Positions 10,093 through 17,758 of a DNA stretch of 27,395 bases are shown in pieces. Each line of letters begins with the position of its first letter. Position 1 is the first letter of the stretch. A program made the position numbers and the translations under genes. The stretch covers positions 1-27,395 of the forward strand of contig URJI01000031.1 of the NCBI GenBank assembly GCA_900548215.1, given 5' to 3'. The notes below the pieces were generated by a model. The model searched no databases. It worked only from the letters and a program-made list of their open reading frames with translations, and had not been told where the DNA came from. This DNA comes from an uncultured Coprococcus sp. Lineage in GTDB: Bacteria > Bacillota > Clostridia > Lachnospirales > Lachnospiraceae.

Positions 10093-12651
10093 TCATTCCA
10101 CCGACTTAAGCGATTCCGCCATATTTATCTTATCAAGCTTGACTGACATAACTCTGTTGACAAGGAAATTAAACACAAATGTCAGAACTATACTGTACAC
10201 ATAGCTCATCGGCGCTATATATGTATCAAATGCGACCATATCCACCTTGATCTGTCCTATGACAAATGCATGCAAAAACACTCCAAGCACAAGTCCCACA
10301 GCGATTCCAAATGTTGTCAGGACTCTGTTCTCCCTGAACACATAAGCTGAAGTCTCGTTTTTGAAAAATCCCAGAACCTTTATGGTTGCTATCTCCCTGA
10401 GGCGCTCTGTGATATTGATATTTGTCAGGTTGTAGAGGACGATAAATGCAAGCGCACCAGCCGATAGTATAACTACAATTACTATGTAATTCAGACTCTC
10501 CATCATCTTGGATATCCTGTTCTTCATATCCTTGTTGATAGTCACTGACACTGTTTCTGCATCACCCATGAGATCGGCAGATATCTCGTGCGAATCTGCG
10601 TCTTTCTTAAGATTGAAGTACACCGATTTGTACTGAGGTGCCTCCCCCATCTGATCCTCATATGTTTCAGGTGAGATATACACATAGTTGTATACATGAT
10701 TCCTGAATATGCCTGATATGGAGACTCTTATCTCTTTCATCTCACTGTCTCTGACCGTTATTACATCGCCTGTTTTGAGGTCGTACTGTTCTGCCAGCGC
10801 AGTATTGATCACAGCTTCCCCTTTGCCCGGATATTCTATCTCCGCACCATCTTTATCCGCAAACTTCATATACCTGTCAACGTGCTCAGGTTCTTCCATG
10901 ATGACCATGTTCACTGACTTTACACCACCATCACACACCAGATCCCAGGTAGATTCACTGACGAGATCATAGCAGGAAGTATCCTCCTCCAGCCGGTCTT
11001 TCAGACTACTGAAGCGCTCATCTTCTCTATCACCCGCAATCGATGTATTCAGCGTTATCACTCCATCTCCGACCTGTATCTCCCCATACTGATTATCCGC
11101 AAATCCGCTTATGGAATCGTTTATTCCAAAGCCTGTGAGCAGCAGCGCAGTACAGCCGCTTATTCCTATTATCATCATAAAAAAACGTTTCTTATATCTG
11201 AATACATTTCTGACACTTACCTTTCTCAGAAATTTCAGTCTCTTCCATATAAATGGGATATGCTCAAGGAACACCCTCTTGCCAGGTTTCGGAGCCTTAG
11301 GTCTCATAAGGCTTGCCGCAGTCTCAGAAAGCTCGTATCTGCAGGAAAACCAGGTTGTACCTACAGTGCACAAAAGAGATGCTGCCAGCACGCCAATAAC
11401 CAGCGTCCAGTCTGTGGTTCTCTCAAGCGGCACATGTATATACATCATATGATATGCATACCAGATAACCTCCGGAAATACATATGTACCTATAAGATAT
11501 CCACCTGCACATCCTACCACCGCCGCAGTCCCCGAATAGATCATATATTTTCCCATGATCGCCGCCTTGCCATAGCCGAGAGCCTTCAGCATGCCTATCA
11601 TAGAGCGCTGCTCCTCAACCATCCTGTTCATGGTAGTCATACACACGAGCACGGCAACCAATATGAAGAATACCGGAAATACCTTTGCAACTCCATTCAC
11701 TATGTCTGAATCGCTCTCAAAGCAGACATATCCGATATTCGTCTCCCTGCCGAGTATGTAATAGTTCACACCATCTGCGTCAGCCAGCGTTATGTCCTTC
11801 ACCATATCCTCCGTCATACCCTTTGCCATGAGGATATCCTTATATCTGTCCAGTACACTGGTCTTGCATATTGACTCCCATTCGTCCTTCCTGTCGTCTA
11901 TATAGTCTTCATACTCATCGGCATACAGATCAAACTTTCTGTCAAATTTCACATATACATCGGTGTAGCATTCACTGTCAAATGCTTCAGGACTGACATA
12001 TACAAAGCCAGCGATCTTACCATTTCCAAGGGTTGTGGTTCCTCTTTCAAAATTAATATAAAGAGGGGAGTTGACAGTTCCGACAACGGTGAACTTCTTC
12101 ACCTTCAGTATATCCTGTGTACTGCTGCCCTCACCTTCGTTTTCCAAGTCAGCGATATCACTGTCTGTTTTCCCATCAGACTTGCCTTCTGCAGTATCGT
12201 CATCTGCCACCTCTATGACATCACCTATCTTTATACTGTCCATCTTGGCATCTACGACACATTCATCATCCTTTTCCGGCATGCGCCCGTCCACAAGACT
12301 CAGTTTGTTGATGTTTTCCGGAACTGACATAGTCTTCAACACCCTGTCATTTTCGCCCTGGTTCTTGTATAGGACGTCCAGGCTGTAACCGCCCTCTGCG
12401 TACAGCACATCCTTCTCCCCGGCAAATGAATCCACGTCATCATCCGTGTATCCCAGAGTTGACAGAAGATGCAGATCATAGAAATTTCCCTCGTCAAGGA
12501 AATTCGATATGGTATTCATCATATCCGGCTTCGTCATCTTGAGCCCCGAGAAGAACCCCACACCCAGAGCTATGATCGCCATGATGGCTGCAAATCTTCC
12601 AAATGTATTTTTTATCTCACGAAATGTCGTGCGTCTCATCATTGATTTCAT
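10093..12651 (-). CDS. ABC transporter permease, FtsX/MacB type, two FtsX domains
   Basis: Membrane subunit of an ABC exporter, 852 residues. TM1 is at about 20-37, followed by a large extracytoplasmic domain (about 40-315). A first FtsX block has TM segments near 320-340, 365-390 and 414-436, and contains the cytoplasmic MIGMLKALGYGKAAI coupling stretch. TM5 is near 490-510, a second extracytoplasmic domain follows, and a last FtsX block has TM segments near 721-741, 776-798 and 816-834 with the matching REIATIKVLGF stretch. The duplicated layout is that of the long Firmicute exporter permeases linked to lipid, peptide or antibiotic export. The start at 12651 is preferred because AGGTGG lies just upstream and overlaps the ATPase stop. 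A longer form from 12696 would add 15 residues inside the ATPase gene. Substrate unknown. Confidence 0.93.
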   Translation of the reverse strand: MKSMMRRTTFREIKNTFGRFAAIMAIIALGVGFFSGLKMTKPDMMNTISNFLDEGNFYDLHLLSTLGYTDDDVDSFAGEKDVLYAEGGYSLDVLYKNQGENDRVLKTMSVPENINKLSLVDGRMPEKDDECVVDAKMDSIKIGDVIEVADDDTAEGKSDGKTDSDIADLENEGEGSSTQDILKVKKFTVVGTVNSPLYINFERGTTTLGNGKIAGFVYVSPEAFDSECYTDVYVKFDRKFDLYADEYEDYIDDRKDEWESICKTSVLDRYKDILMAKGMTEDMVKDITLADADGVNYYILGRETNIGYVCFESDSDIVNGVAKVFPVFFILVAVLVCMTTMNRMVEEQRSMIGMLKALGYGKAAIMGKYMIYSGTAAVVGCAGGYLIGTYVFPEVIWYAYHMMYIHVPLERTTDWTLVIGVLAASLLCTVGTTWFSCRYELSETAASLMRPKAPKPGKRVFLEHIPFIWKRLKFLRKVSVRNVFRYKKRFFMMIIGISGCTALLLTGFGINDSISGFADNQYGEIQVGDGVITLNTSIAGDREDERFSSLKDRLEEDTSCYDLVSESTWDLVCDGGVKSVNMVIMEEPEHVDRYMKFADKDGAEIEYPGKGEAVINTALAEQYDLKTGDVITVRDSEMKEIRVSISGIFRNHVYNYVYISPETYEDQMGEAPQYKSVYFNLKKDADSHEISADLMGDAETVSVTINKDMKNRISKMMESLNYIVIVVILSAGALAFIVLYNLTNINITERLREIATIKVLGFFKNETSAYVFRENRVLTTFGIAVGLVLGVFLHAFVIGQIKVDMVAFDTYIAPMSYVYSIVLTFVFNFLVNRVMSVKLDKINMAESLKSVE

Positions 12652-12658
12652 AGGCCAC

Positions 12659-13360
12659 CTACCATTCCAGATCTTCAACGTTCCTGATGTTATCATTCAT
12701 AACCACTTTCTCCACAGTTCCGCTCTTAACCGTGATGACTCTGTCCGCCATGGCTGTGAGTGCCTGGTTGTGCGTTATGACTATAACTGTCGTTCCCGTA
12801 TTTCTGCATGTATCCTGAAGGAGTTTCAACACAGCCTTGCCTGTGTTATAGTCAAGCGCGCCCGTCGGCTCATCACAGAGCAGAAGCTTTGGATTCTTTG
12901 CAAGTGCCCTTGCTATGGCAACTCTCTGCTGCTCACCTCCGGAGAGCTGTGCTGGAAAGTTTGCCATACGGTTCTCAAGTCCCACCTGCTTCAGAACTGT
13001 CGCAGCATCCAATGGCTCCTTACAGATCTGTGCCGCCAACTCCACATTCTCAAGTGCTGTAAGGTTCTGTACCAGATTGTAGAACTGGAACACGAATCCC
13101 ACATCATACCTTCTGTATGCCGTGAGCTGCCTCTTATTCAGAGTTGATATCTCTCTGCCATCCAGCTTCACACTGCCACTTGTCAGAGTGTCCATACCGC
13201 CAAGTATATTCAAGATAGTAGTCTTGCCCGCACCGGAGGCTCCGACTATGACGCAGAACTCTCCCTTTTCTATCTCAAAATCCACATCGCGCAGAGCATT
13301 GATCTCCACCTCACCTGTCTTGTATACTTTCTTTACATCACGAAATTCTACGTAGCTCAT
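12659..13360 (-). CDS. ABC transporter ATP-binding protein, MacB/LolD type
   Basis: ATPase partner of the permease gene that follows 7 bases later. It has 233 residues with every motif intact: Walker A GASGAGKTT (40-48), Q-loop Gln92, signature LSGGEQQR (139-146), Walker B LLLCDEP (159-165) with catalytic Glu164, and H-loop His197. This is the family that powers mechanotransmission by FtsX/MacB-fold permeases, not classical substrate import. The start has AAAGGATGG upstream. Only 15 bases separate it from the stop of the HTH-AAA gene, too few for a full promoter, so it is either read from that gene's promoter or from one inside that gene. No histidine kinase or response regulator lies nearby. 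Confidence 0.95.
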   Translation of the reverse strand: MSYVEFRDVKKVYKTGEVEINALRDVDFEIEKGEFCVIVGASGAGKTTILNILGGMDTLTSGSVKLDGREISTLNKRQLTAYRRYDVGFVFQFYNLVQNLTALENVELAAQICKEPLDAATVLKQVGLENRMANFPAQLSGGEQQRVAIARALAKNPKLLLCDEPTGALDYNTGKAVLKLLQDTCRNTGTTVIVITHNQALTAMADRVITVKSGTVEKVVMNDNIRNVEDLEW

Positions 13361-13375
13361 CCTGCACCATCCTTT

Positions 13376-15256
13376 CTATATAGATATATTACTGTTTTCG
13401 CTTTCCACACATACGCTTTTCCCCGAAAAAGCTATGCCTATCTTCAATATGTTTTTGATTCCATCCCTTGCCATCTGAACATCATATCTTCTGTCACTAA
13501 TCTGATCCAGAGCTTCATCGGCCAATTTGTCAAGCGCATCTTTTCCCAGATTCTTCTTCCACTTAAGTTCCATTATTATACCTGGATATCTTTCACCCCT
13601 TGGGAACATGCATATGTCATATCTTCCATCACCTGACTCCCGGTTGGATTTGATCTTATACTGATTATCCATCATAGCTATAAGCCCAAGAACTAATCCG
13701 TGATAGAATCCTTCCGCCCCAGCATCATAAAAGCTTATTGCCTCATCCATATACTCACCTATTGCATGCTCCAATTTTACGAAATCATTGGCATACAGAC
13801 TTTCAGCTATTTTATTAGCAGTTGTCCGGGTGATTGCACCGACCTGCAGCAAATGTGACAATATTTCGCTTTTATAGACCGCCGCTATCTCTTTATTCGG
13901 AATAGAAACCTCACATAGATATGAGCCGTCTGCCTGGAGTTCTTTTTGGGGAGCCTTCAAATATCCTGCCACCAACAACAAACTGTAGATATTTGCCGGA
14001 TCCTCTGCCAGTGATCTGTATACGACATTCTGATCAATTTTCGCAATGACCCTTTTCCCCTGTAATAATGAATATAAACTTTCAGAAATATCATCTGTGG
14101 CGTTTTTCAAAACATCGTCAAGTATTTCATTTTTTCCAGTATTTACCCAATACGCCTGAGGTTTACAGTCTCTGGAAATATAATTGATAACCGACCAGGG
14201 ATTATATATTTCTTCGTTTCCAAACAAATATCCATCATACCATTCCGCGAGTTCTGCTTTCTTTTCAGGCACACCATAATACCCGAGCATAGTTTCTACT
14301 TCTTCACTGGTAAATCCAAAATACCTGTCATACTCATCATCCATAACAGAATTGACAGTAAGATTGTTAAGTCCACTAAATATACTTTCCTGCGCAATCC
14401 TAAGAATACCTGTCAGAAAGCCAAATGAAAGATTCTTATTATCCTTAAATGCTCCCGAAAAGAAATTTCTCATAAATCCTATAATCTCTTCATAGAAGTC
14501 CTTTGCGTACCCCTCCTGTATCGGTGTATCGTATTCATCAATAATGATTACAGGTGCTTTACCATAATAAGCATCCAGCATTTTGGACAATTTATCAAGC
14601 GCAGACGTAAGTTCTACCTCATTTGCCGTTCCATCGAGCATTTTTTCAAAGTATTTTTGTTCATAGGCCGATATCTTATCACTGTCTATAATCTCCTGAT
14701 GCCTTCCATACTCCTCCTGGACAAGCCCTCTTATCTTTCCAATTGTAGCCTCCCATGTATCGAATTTCACATCTTTAAAAGTAAGAAATATAACAGGATA
14801 TTTTCCCTGATGAGATTGGTATTCTTCACCGCACTTCCAGATTGCTTTATCCTTAAAATATCTGGAGGTGTCATCCTCTGATATCTCAAAAAACACTCTT
14901 AACATATCCATGTTTAAAGTTTTTCCAAATCTCCTGGGTCTGGTAAATAATGATACCAGAGGTTTCCTGTCTAAAAACTCCTTTATCATCATAGTTTTAT
15001 CAACATAATAATACTCCGACTGTGCCCTTACATAATCTGAAATACCAATTGGTAATGATTTCTTTTCACAAGTATCTTTTTTCTTTATATACCTTCTATT
15101 GGAAACTCTGCCATCCACTGGTCTTACTGCATTATCTGGGATCTGCCATCTTCTTCCACTTTTTATCGCGCCACTTATCTTGCCTTTTTTACACAGATCA
15201 TTTATAGTCCGTTCTGACAAATTCCACTCTCGCGCTATCTGCTTACAACTTTTCAT
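13376..15256 (-). CDS. HTH - AAA-ATPase-like - PD-(D/E)XK nuclease-fold fusion protein
   Basis: 626 residues. Residues 1-46 form a MerR/excisionase-type helix-turn-helix (KQIAREWNLSERTINDLCKK, then SGRRWQIP as wing). From about residue 68 follows an AAA-ATPase-like domain (PF09820 type) with P-loop RPRRFGKT (106-113) and an acidic IIIDEYD Walker-B-like strand. The C-terminus is a PD-(D/E)XK_9-type domain (PF08011) with GRYDI (about 545) and IIMELKW (about 556), giving the D...ExK set. The family is common in Lachnospiraceae and Bacteroidetes; its cellular role is unsettled, with mobile-element and defence roles proposed. Start 15256 is preferred (GGAG 8 bases upstream). An upstream ATG at 15292 would add 12 residues. 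The HTH could bind the inverted repeat over this gene's own promoter (inference). Confidence 0.9.
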   Translation of the reverse strand: MKSCKQIAREWNLSERTINDLCKKGKISGAIKSGRRWQIPDNAVRPVDGRVSNRRYIKKKDTCEKKSLPIGISDYVRAQSEYYYVDKTMMIKEFLDRKPLVSLFTRPRRFGKTLNMDMLRVFFEISEDDTSRYFKDKAIWKCGEEYQSHQGKYPVIFLTFKDVKFDTWEATIGKIRGLVQEEYGRHQEIIDSDKISAYEQKYFEKMLDGTANEVELTSALDKLSKMLDAYYGKAPVIIIDEYDTPIQEGYAKDFYEEIIGFMRNFFSGAFKDNKNLSFGFLTGILRIAQESIFSGLNNLTVNSVMDDEYDRYFGFTSEEVETMLGYYGVPEKKAELAEWYDGYLFGNEEIYNPWSVINYISRDCKPQAYWVNTGKNEILDDVLKNATDDISESLYSLLQGKRVIAKIDQNVVYRSLAEDPANIYSLLLVAGYLKAPQKELQADGSYLCEVSIPNKEIAAVYKSEILSHLLQVGAITRTTANKIAESLYANDFVKLEHAIGEYMDEAISFYDAGAEGFYHGLVLGLIAMMDNQYKIKSNRESGDGRYDICMFPRGERYPGIIMELKWKKNLGKDALDKLADEALDQISDRRYDVQMARDGIKNILKIGIAFSGKSVCVESENSNISI

Positions 15257-15329
15257 TTTCACATCTCCAATCATCTGACAACATCCTGGCAAACACCACC
15301 TCTATATACTATATCTCCTTATTACGCAT

Positions 15330-15358
15330 ATTATACAACATTATCCGCAATATATCAA
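15330..15358 (-). promoter_or_regulatory. Promoter of the HTH-AAA gene and probably the ABC genes
   Basis: TTGATA (15358-15353), 17-base spacer, TATAAT (15335-15330) on the minus strand, about 75 bases before the ATG. This is a near-consensus SigA promoter. Confidence 0.75.
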
Positions 15359-15381
15359 AGTGCATCTGATATATTGCGGAT
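15343..15381 (-). promoter_or_regulatory. Perfect 15-bp inverted repeat over the promoter (candidate operator)
   Basis: ATCCGCAATATATCA (15343-15357) and its exact complement (15367-15381) flank a 9-base centre. The promoter-proximal arm covers most of the -35 and part of the spacer, so a bound protein would block RNA polymerase. A related half-site, ATCGCGGAT (15392-15400), differs from the arm end at one base. The likeliest ligand is the HTH domain of the gene itself. It could also act as a plus-strand hairpin because GTTTTT follows, but no plus-strand gene lies upstream. Confidence 0.6.
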
Positions 15382-15433
15382 GTTTTTATAAATCGCGGAT
15401 ATATAGCCGTACAAATCCCCATATAACATAAAA

Positions 15434-15467
15434 GCCCCCATACCTGCCTTTCGCAGATACGGGGGAC
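15434..15467 (-). terminator. Terminator of the small heat-shock gene
   Basis: CCCCC (15435-15439) pairs with GGGGG (15461-15465), with further pairing inward to CTGC/GCAG around a 5-base loop. CTTTT follows on the minus strand. The inner part, GTATCTGC / GCAGGTATG, is shared with the hsp20 terminator. Confidence 0.75.
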
Positions 15468-15482
15468 TTTCATCTCATATCA

Positions 15483-15608
15483 CTACTTATGCTTTTTTGA
15501 CTTTGGTGTAGCTGGTTCTTCAGCTGCTGCAGCGTTATGATTTGCTGTCGCATATACCTTCTGAACTGCTTTCTTTTTCTTCAATGGATGCTTTGGGTTT
15601 TTATCCAT
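15483..15608 (-). CDS. 41-residue Lys/Ala-rich small protein, HrcA/CIRCE-controlled
   Basis: ATG 15608 to TAG 15483 encodes 41 residues. A basic N-terminal part (MDKNPKHPLKKKKAVQKV) is followed by a short Ala-rich stretch and a basic tail ending KSKKHK. A good ribosome site (GGAAG, 8 bases from ATG), a strong promoter and a terminator all fit this frame, so it is treated as a real gene despite its length. It has no signal peptide or membrane segment and is expected to be cytoplasmic, perhaps binding nucleic acid or another polyanion (inference from charge). The promoter carries a CIRCE element, so heat-shock induction by loss of HrcA is expected. I recognise no family. It also resembles small Lys-rich disordered proteins. 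Confidence 0.72.
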   Translation of the reverse strand: MDKNPKHPLKKKKAVQKVYATANHNAAAAEEPATPKSKKHK

Positions 15609-15616
15609 TTTGAACA

Positions 15617-15654
15617 CTTCCTTTCTGTTTTCCTAAAATGTTATATAACAGAAA
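15617..15654 (-). promoter_or_regulatory. Leader hairpin ending at the ribosome site of the small heat-shock gene
   Basis: In the transcript, TTTCTGTT (15654-15647) can pair with AACAGAAA (15629-15622) across a 17-base loop. The next bases, GGAAG (15621-15617), are the ribosome site. The weak stem would sit directly against the site, which could allow temperature-dependent translation. This is inference from complementarity only. Confidence 0.3.
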
Positions 15655-15723
15655 TCTGCAGTGCATATGCCGAACGGTCATGTACACCACCGGTTGTGCT
15701 ATCCTTTTCTTAACTTTGACTAT

Positions 15724-15752
15724 GTTATAGTCCTCTTTATTAGCAATGTCAA
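15724..15752 (-). promoter_or_regulatory. Heat-shock promoter of the 41-residue gene
   Basis: TTGACA (15752-15747), 17-base spacer, TATAAC (15729-15724). The same hexamers and spacing drive hsp20. The expected leader is about 110 bases. The remaining bases between 15609 and 15899 hold no other gene. Confidence 0.85.
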
Positions 15753-15766
15753 GTATTGAGTGCTAA
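15740..15766 (-). promoter_or_regulatory. CIRCE element (HrcA operator)
   Basis: On the minus strand TTAGCACTC, 9 bases, then CATTGCTAA. The first arm matches the CIRCE consensus perfectly and the second (consensus GAGTGCTAA) at 6-7 of 9. It overlaps the -35 box. Two TGTGAAG copies (15773-15779 and 15784-15790), 11 bases apart, lie upstream. Confidence 0.85.
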
Positions 15767-15899
15767 TTATTTTGTGAAGATTGTGTGAAGTGATGTTTAG
15801 TCAATCCTACTAACAGTTATTATGCAAAATGTCCAAAACGGAAATAGCTATAATCCACTATCTTCAGTTCATATTTTTTACCTTTCTCCTATCATATAG

Positions 15900-16502
15900 T
15901 TAGTTTAAAACTTCAACTATATAGCAATCCTTTTCAAATATTTTTTTCACATCTACTATTCTACATTTTGAACCACAGTTTAATAATAGCTCTTTTTCAT
16001 ACATAAAAATGGGAACCCAATAATTTATATAAGCACATTTATATCCTTTTGGAATTAGATATATTACATAGGCTGAAGTTATATTTTTGAATATATATCT
16101 TGACACATGAGTTCCCTTAAAATCCTTATTTTCAAAAATTTCATTTCTACTAAATTTTTTTATATAATCACATTCTATTTTGTTAATTGTTCTGTAAGTT
16201 GCAATGTTATCATTTATTTTTGCTTTGGAAATTGCATTTTTCAATATTTTGATTTTATAATTTTTTTTGTTATTATTTTGTGTATTATTTCTTAAATATG
16301 CATTTATATTTCTTTTTCCTGCAGCAACTTTTCCTATCCTATATTTTCGTATTTCCTTAACTTCTTCTCTTGTAAGTTCCTTTTTCCACTTTTTATATTC
16401 TTCTCTTAATATTTTACATTTAATTGCATGGTATTCCATATTTAAGTCCATGATTACACTGTCTATTGCTACATATTTTCTACAAATTAACCCAATCAAC
16501 AT
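15900..16502 (-). CDS. Putative ADP-ribosyltransferase (VIP2/C3-like exoenzyme fold)
   Basis: 200 residues, visibly much richer in AT than its neighbours. Residues 37-71 (KKWKKELTREEVKEIRKY...INAYLRN) match the helical 'sLs.eE..aI..Yt...IN.yLR' start of ADP-ribosyltransferase exoenzymes. TYRT has the NAD-binding Arg104. YLIPKGYKCAYI (148-159) and YEKELLLNCGSKCRI (168-182) give the conserved core strands, and Glu169-Lys170-Glu171 is the ExE catalytic motif. The usual STS motif is replaced by Gly130-Thr131-His132. No signal peptide is present, so it is an intracellular enzyme or is delivered by another route. A AAGGTGG ribosome site lies 8 bases before the ATG. No immunity gene is adjacent. Base composition suggests transfer. 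It could be an inactive relative. Confidence 0.68.
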   Translation of the reverse strand: MLIGLICRKYVAIDSVIMDLNMEYHAIKCKILREEYKKWKKELTREEVKEIRKYRIGKVAAGKRNINAYLRNNTQNNNKKNYKIKILKNAISKAKINDNIATYRTINKIECDYIKKFSRNEIFENKDFKGTHVSRYIFKNITSAYVIYLIPKGYKCAYINYWVPIFMYEKELLLNCGSKCRIVDVKKIFEKDCYIVEVLN

Positions 16503-16595
16503 CTTTCATTCCACCTTTTATATATTTATTGCTAAGATATAGAATACCACAGAAAAGATATTGTGGGTGTTATTAGCAAAAAGGAGCTGACAGCC

Positions 16596-17362
16596 ATGCC
16601 GAAGATAAACGATGGGAGGAAAAAAATTATAGCTTTTATCCTGATAATCTTTCTCTCCTTTTTGTGCGTATGCTCACATTCTGACCATTCATGCAGTCTC
16701 CATACCGGTCATACTGAACATGTTGAGGGCATTCAGCTTTCAGAAAACCATGCAGAGTCATCCCTTGAAAGCGGGGACATAAAGACCCCCGATGCAAATC
16801 GGATTATAGAGGCAAAGCCATCGTCAGGGAACAGAGAAAAAGTAAGATCACATCCAAACAGAAGCTGGTATTTGCAATCATCACAAATGCCATCCTGTGT
16901 CTGCTCTTTCCTGTTGCAGCGCCATTGTTCCTGAGTTTCTTCATCGGTATCGTCATCAGGGAGACCGGAATAGCTGTATATGTCAAGCTGGTCGGTGAAG
17001 AATTCCTGTACTTTGCGACATTCTTCCTCGGTCTGATGCTTGGCGTTCTCTGCGATGCCAGCACACTTCTGAATGAACAGGTGCTCAAGCTACTGATCCT
17101 TGGGATGCTTGCTCTGCTCCTCTCAGGTATCGGCGGAATCGTCGGAGGCTACATCGTATACCTGTTCAAACGTGGAAACTTCAACCCTACAGTCGGTATT
17201 GCCGGAGTGTCATGCGTACCTTCAACCGCCAAGGTCGCCCAGAAGGCGGCATCAAAGTCTGACCCTTCAGCATTTATTCTCGACTACGCCCTGGGCGCGA
17301 ACATCTGCGGAGTTATAACGACTGCGATACTTACGGGAATTTATATAACGCTTTTGAGCTAA
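16596..17362 (+). pseudogene. Remnant of Na+-translocating decarboxylase beta subunit (OadB/GcdB), frameshifted and shortened
   Basis: A start at 16596 (AAGGAG 9 bases upstream) opens a 112-codon frame. It begins with a basic stretch and one TM segment (about residues 9-26), then a His/Cys-rich patch (SHSDHSCSLHTGHTEH), and ends at 16934. From about 16772, in the -1 frame, an open stretch to 17362 reads KITSKQKLVFAIITNAI, FLGLMLGVLCDAS, AGVSCVPSTAKVAQKAASKSDPSAF and LGANICGVI. These are C-terminal hallmarks of the beta subunit of oxaloacetate/glutaconyl/methylmalonyl-CoA decarboxylase pumps. Only about 175-195 of the usual 370 or more residues remain, so most of the N-terminal transmembrane half is gone. 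No alpha or gamma subunit is nearby. A TTG at 16925 is the only clear internal start. Probably non-functional. Confidence 0.72.
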
Positions 17363-17385
17363 AATTACATGTTTTTATATACACA

Positions 17386-17420
17386 AAATGCCACAGCAGT
17401 TTTATGCTGCTGTGGCATTT
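17386..17420. terminator. Bidirectional terminator between convergent genes
   Basis: AAATGCCACAGCAG (17386-17399) and its exact complement (17407-17420) form a 14-bp stem with a 7-base loop. The A/T ends give a short U run in both directions. It serves the decarboxylase remnant (plus) and the toxin-antitoxin operon (minus). Confidence 0.85.
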
Positions 17421-17428
17421 GCTTTACC

Positions 17429-17758
17429 CTATTGCTTTGTGTATAGATTTAACTGATTGTCTGTGTCACGTCCTGCATACATTACTCTAAGAATGGTTAC
17501 AACCTTTTTATCGCTATCAGGAATATAAAATACCACATAATTATCTACTGGTAATACACGAAGTCCACGGCTTTTCCACGGTTCTTTCTCGTATCTTCGA
17601 TAACGCTCCGGCATCGTATCCAGACTTAATATCTGCTCTTCCAGACGGTCAAGCTGTCCGCTTGCGTTTTGAGGAGATTGTAATTCAAAGGCAATATATT
17701 CAAAAATTCCTCTCAGATCATTGTCAGCCTGCTCGGATATCTCTAATTCATATATCAT
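17429..17758 (-). CDS. Type II toxin, RelE/ParE family
   Basis: 109 residues with the compact RelE/ParE pattern: N-terminal strand YELEISEQADNDLRGIFEYI, a helix with IL.LDTMPERYRRY, then WKSRGLRVLPVDNYVVFYI, VVTILRVMYAGRD. Family members either cut mRNA on the ribosome (RelE branch) or inhibit gyrase (ParE branch), and the sequence alone does not separate these. The ATG overlaps the antitoxin stop by four bases (ATGA), the usual translational coupling of such pairs. The bidirectional terminator follows the stop. Confidence 0.9.
   Translation of the reverse strand: MIYELEISEQADNDLRGIFEYIAFELQSPQNASGQLDRLEEQILSLDTMPERYRRYEKEPWKSRGLRVLPVDNYVVFYIPDSDKKVVTILRVMYAGRDTDNQLNLYTKQ

Noticed and set aside
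15343..15390. Inverted repeat before the HTH-AAA gene as a plus-strand terminator
   Set aside because: No plus-strand gene ends nearby. Its overlap with a near-consensus minus-strand promoter makes an operator more likely.
15820..15888. Short minus-strand open stretch (22 codons) after the ADP-ribosyltransferase stop
   Set aside because: It has no start codon in frame, and the ATG behind its ribosome-like site stops after two codons.
16800..16934. Programmed -1 frameshift joining the two frames of the decarboxylase remnant
   Set aside because: The A-run is not in the X XXY YYZ register and no clear downstream pseudoknot was seen. The missing N-terminal half of the pump argues for decay.
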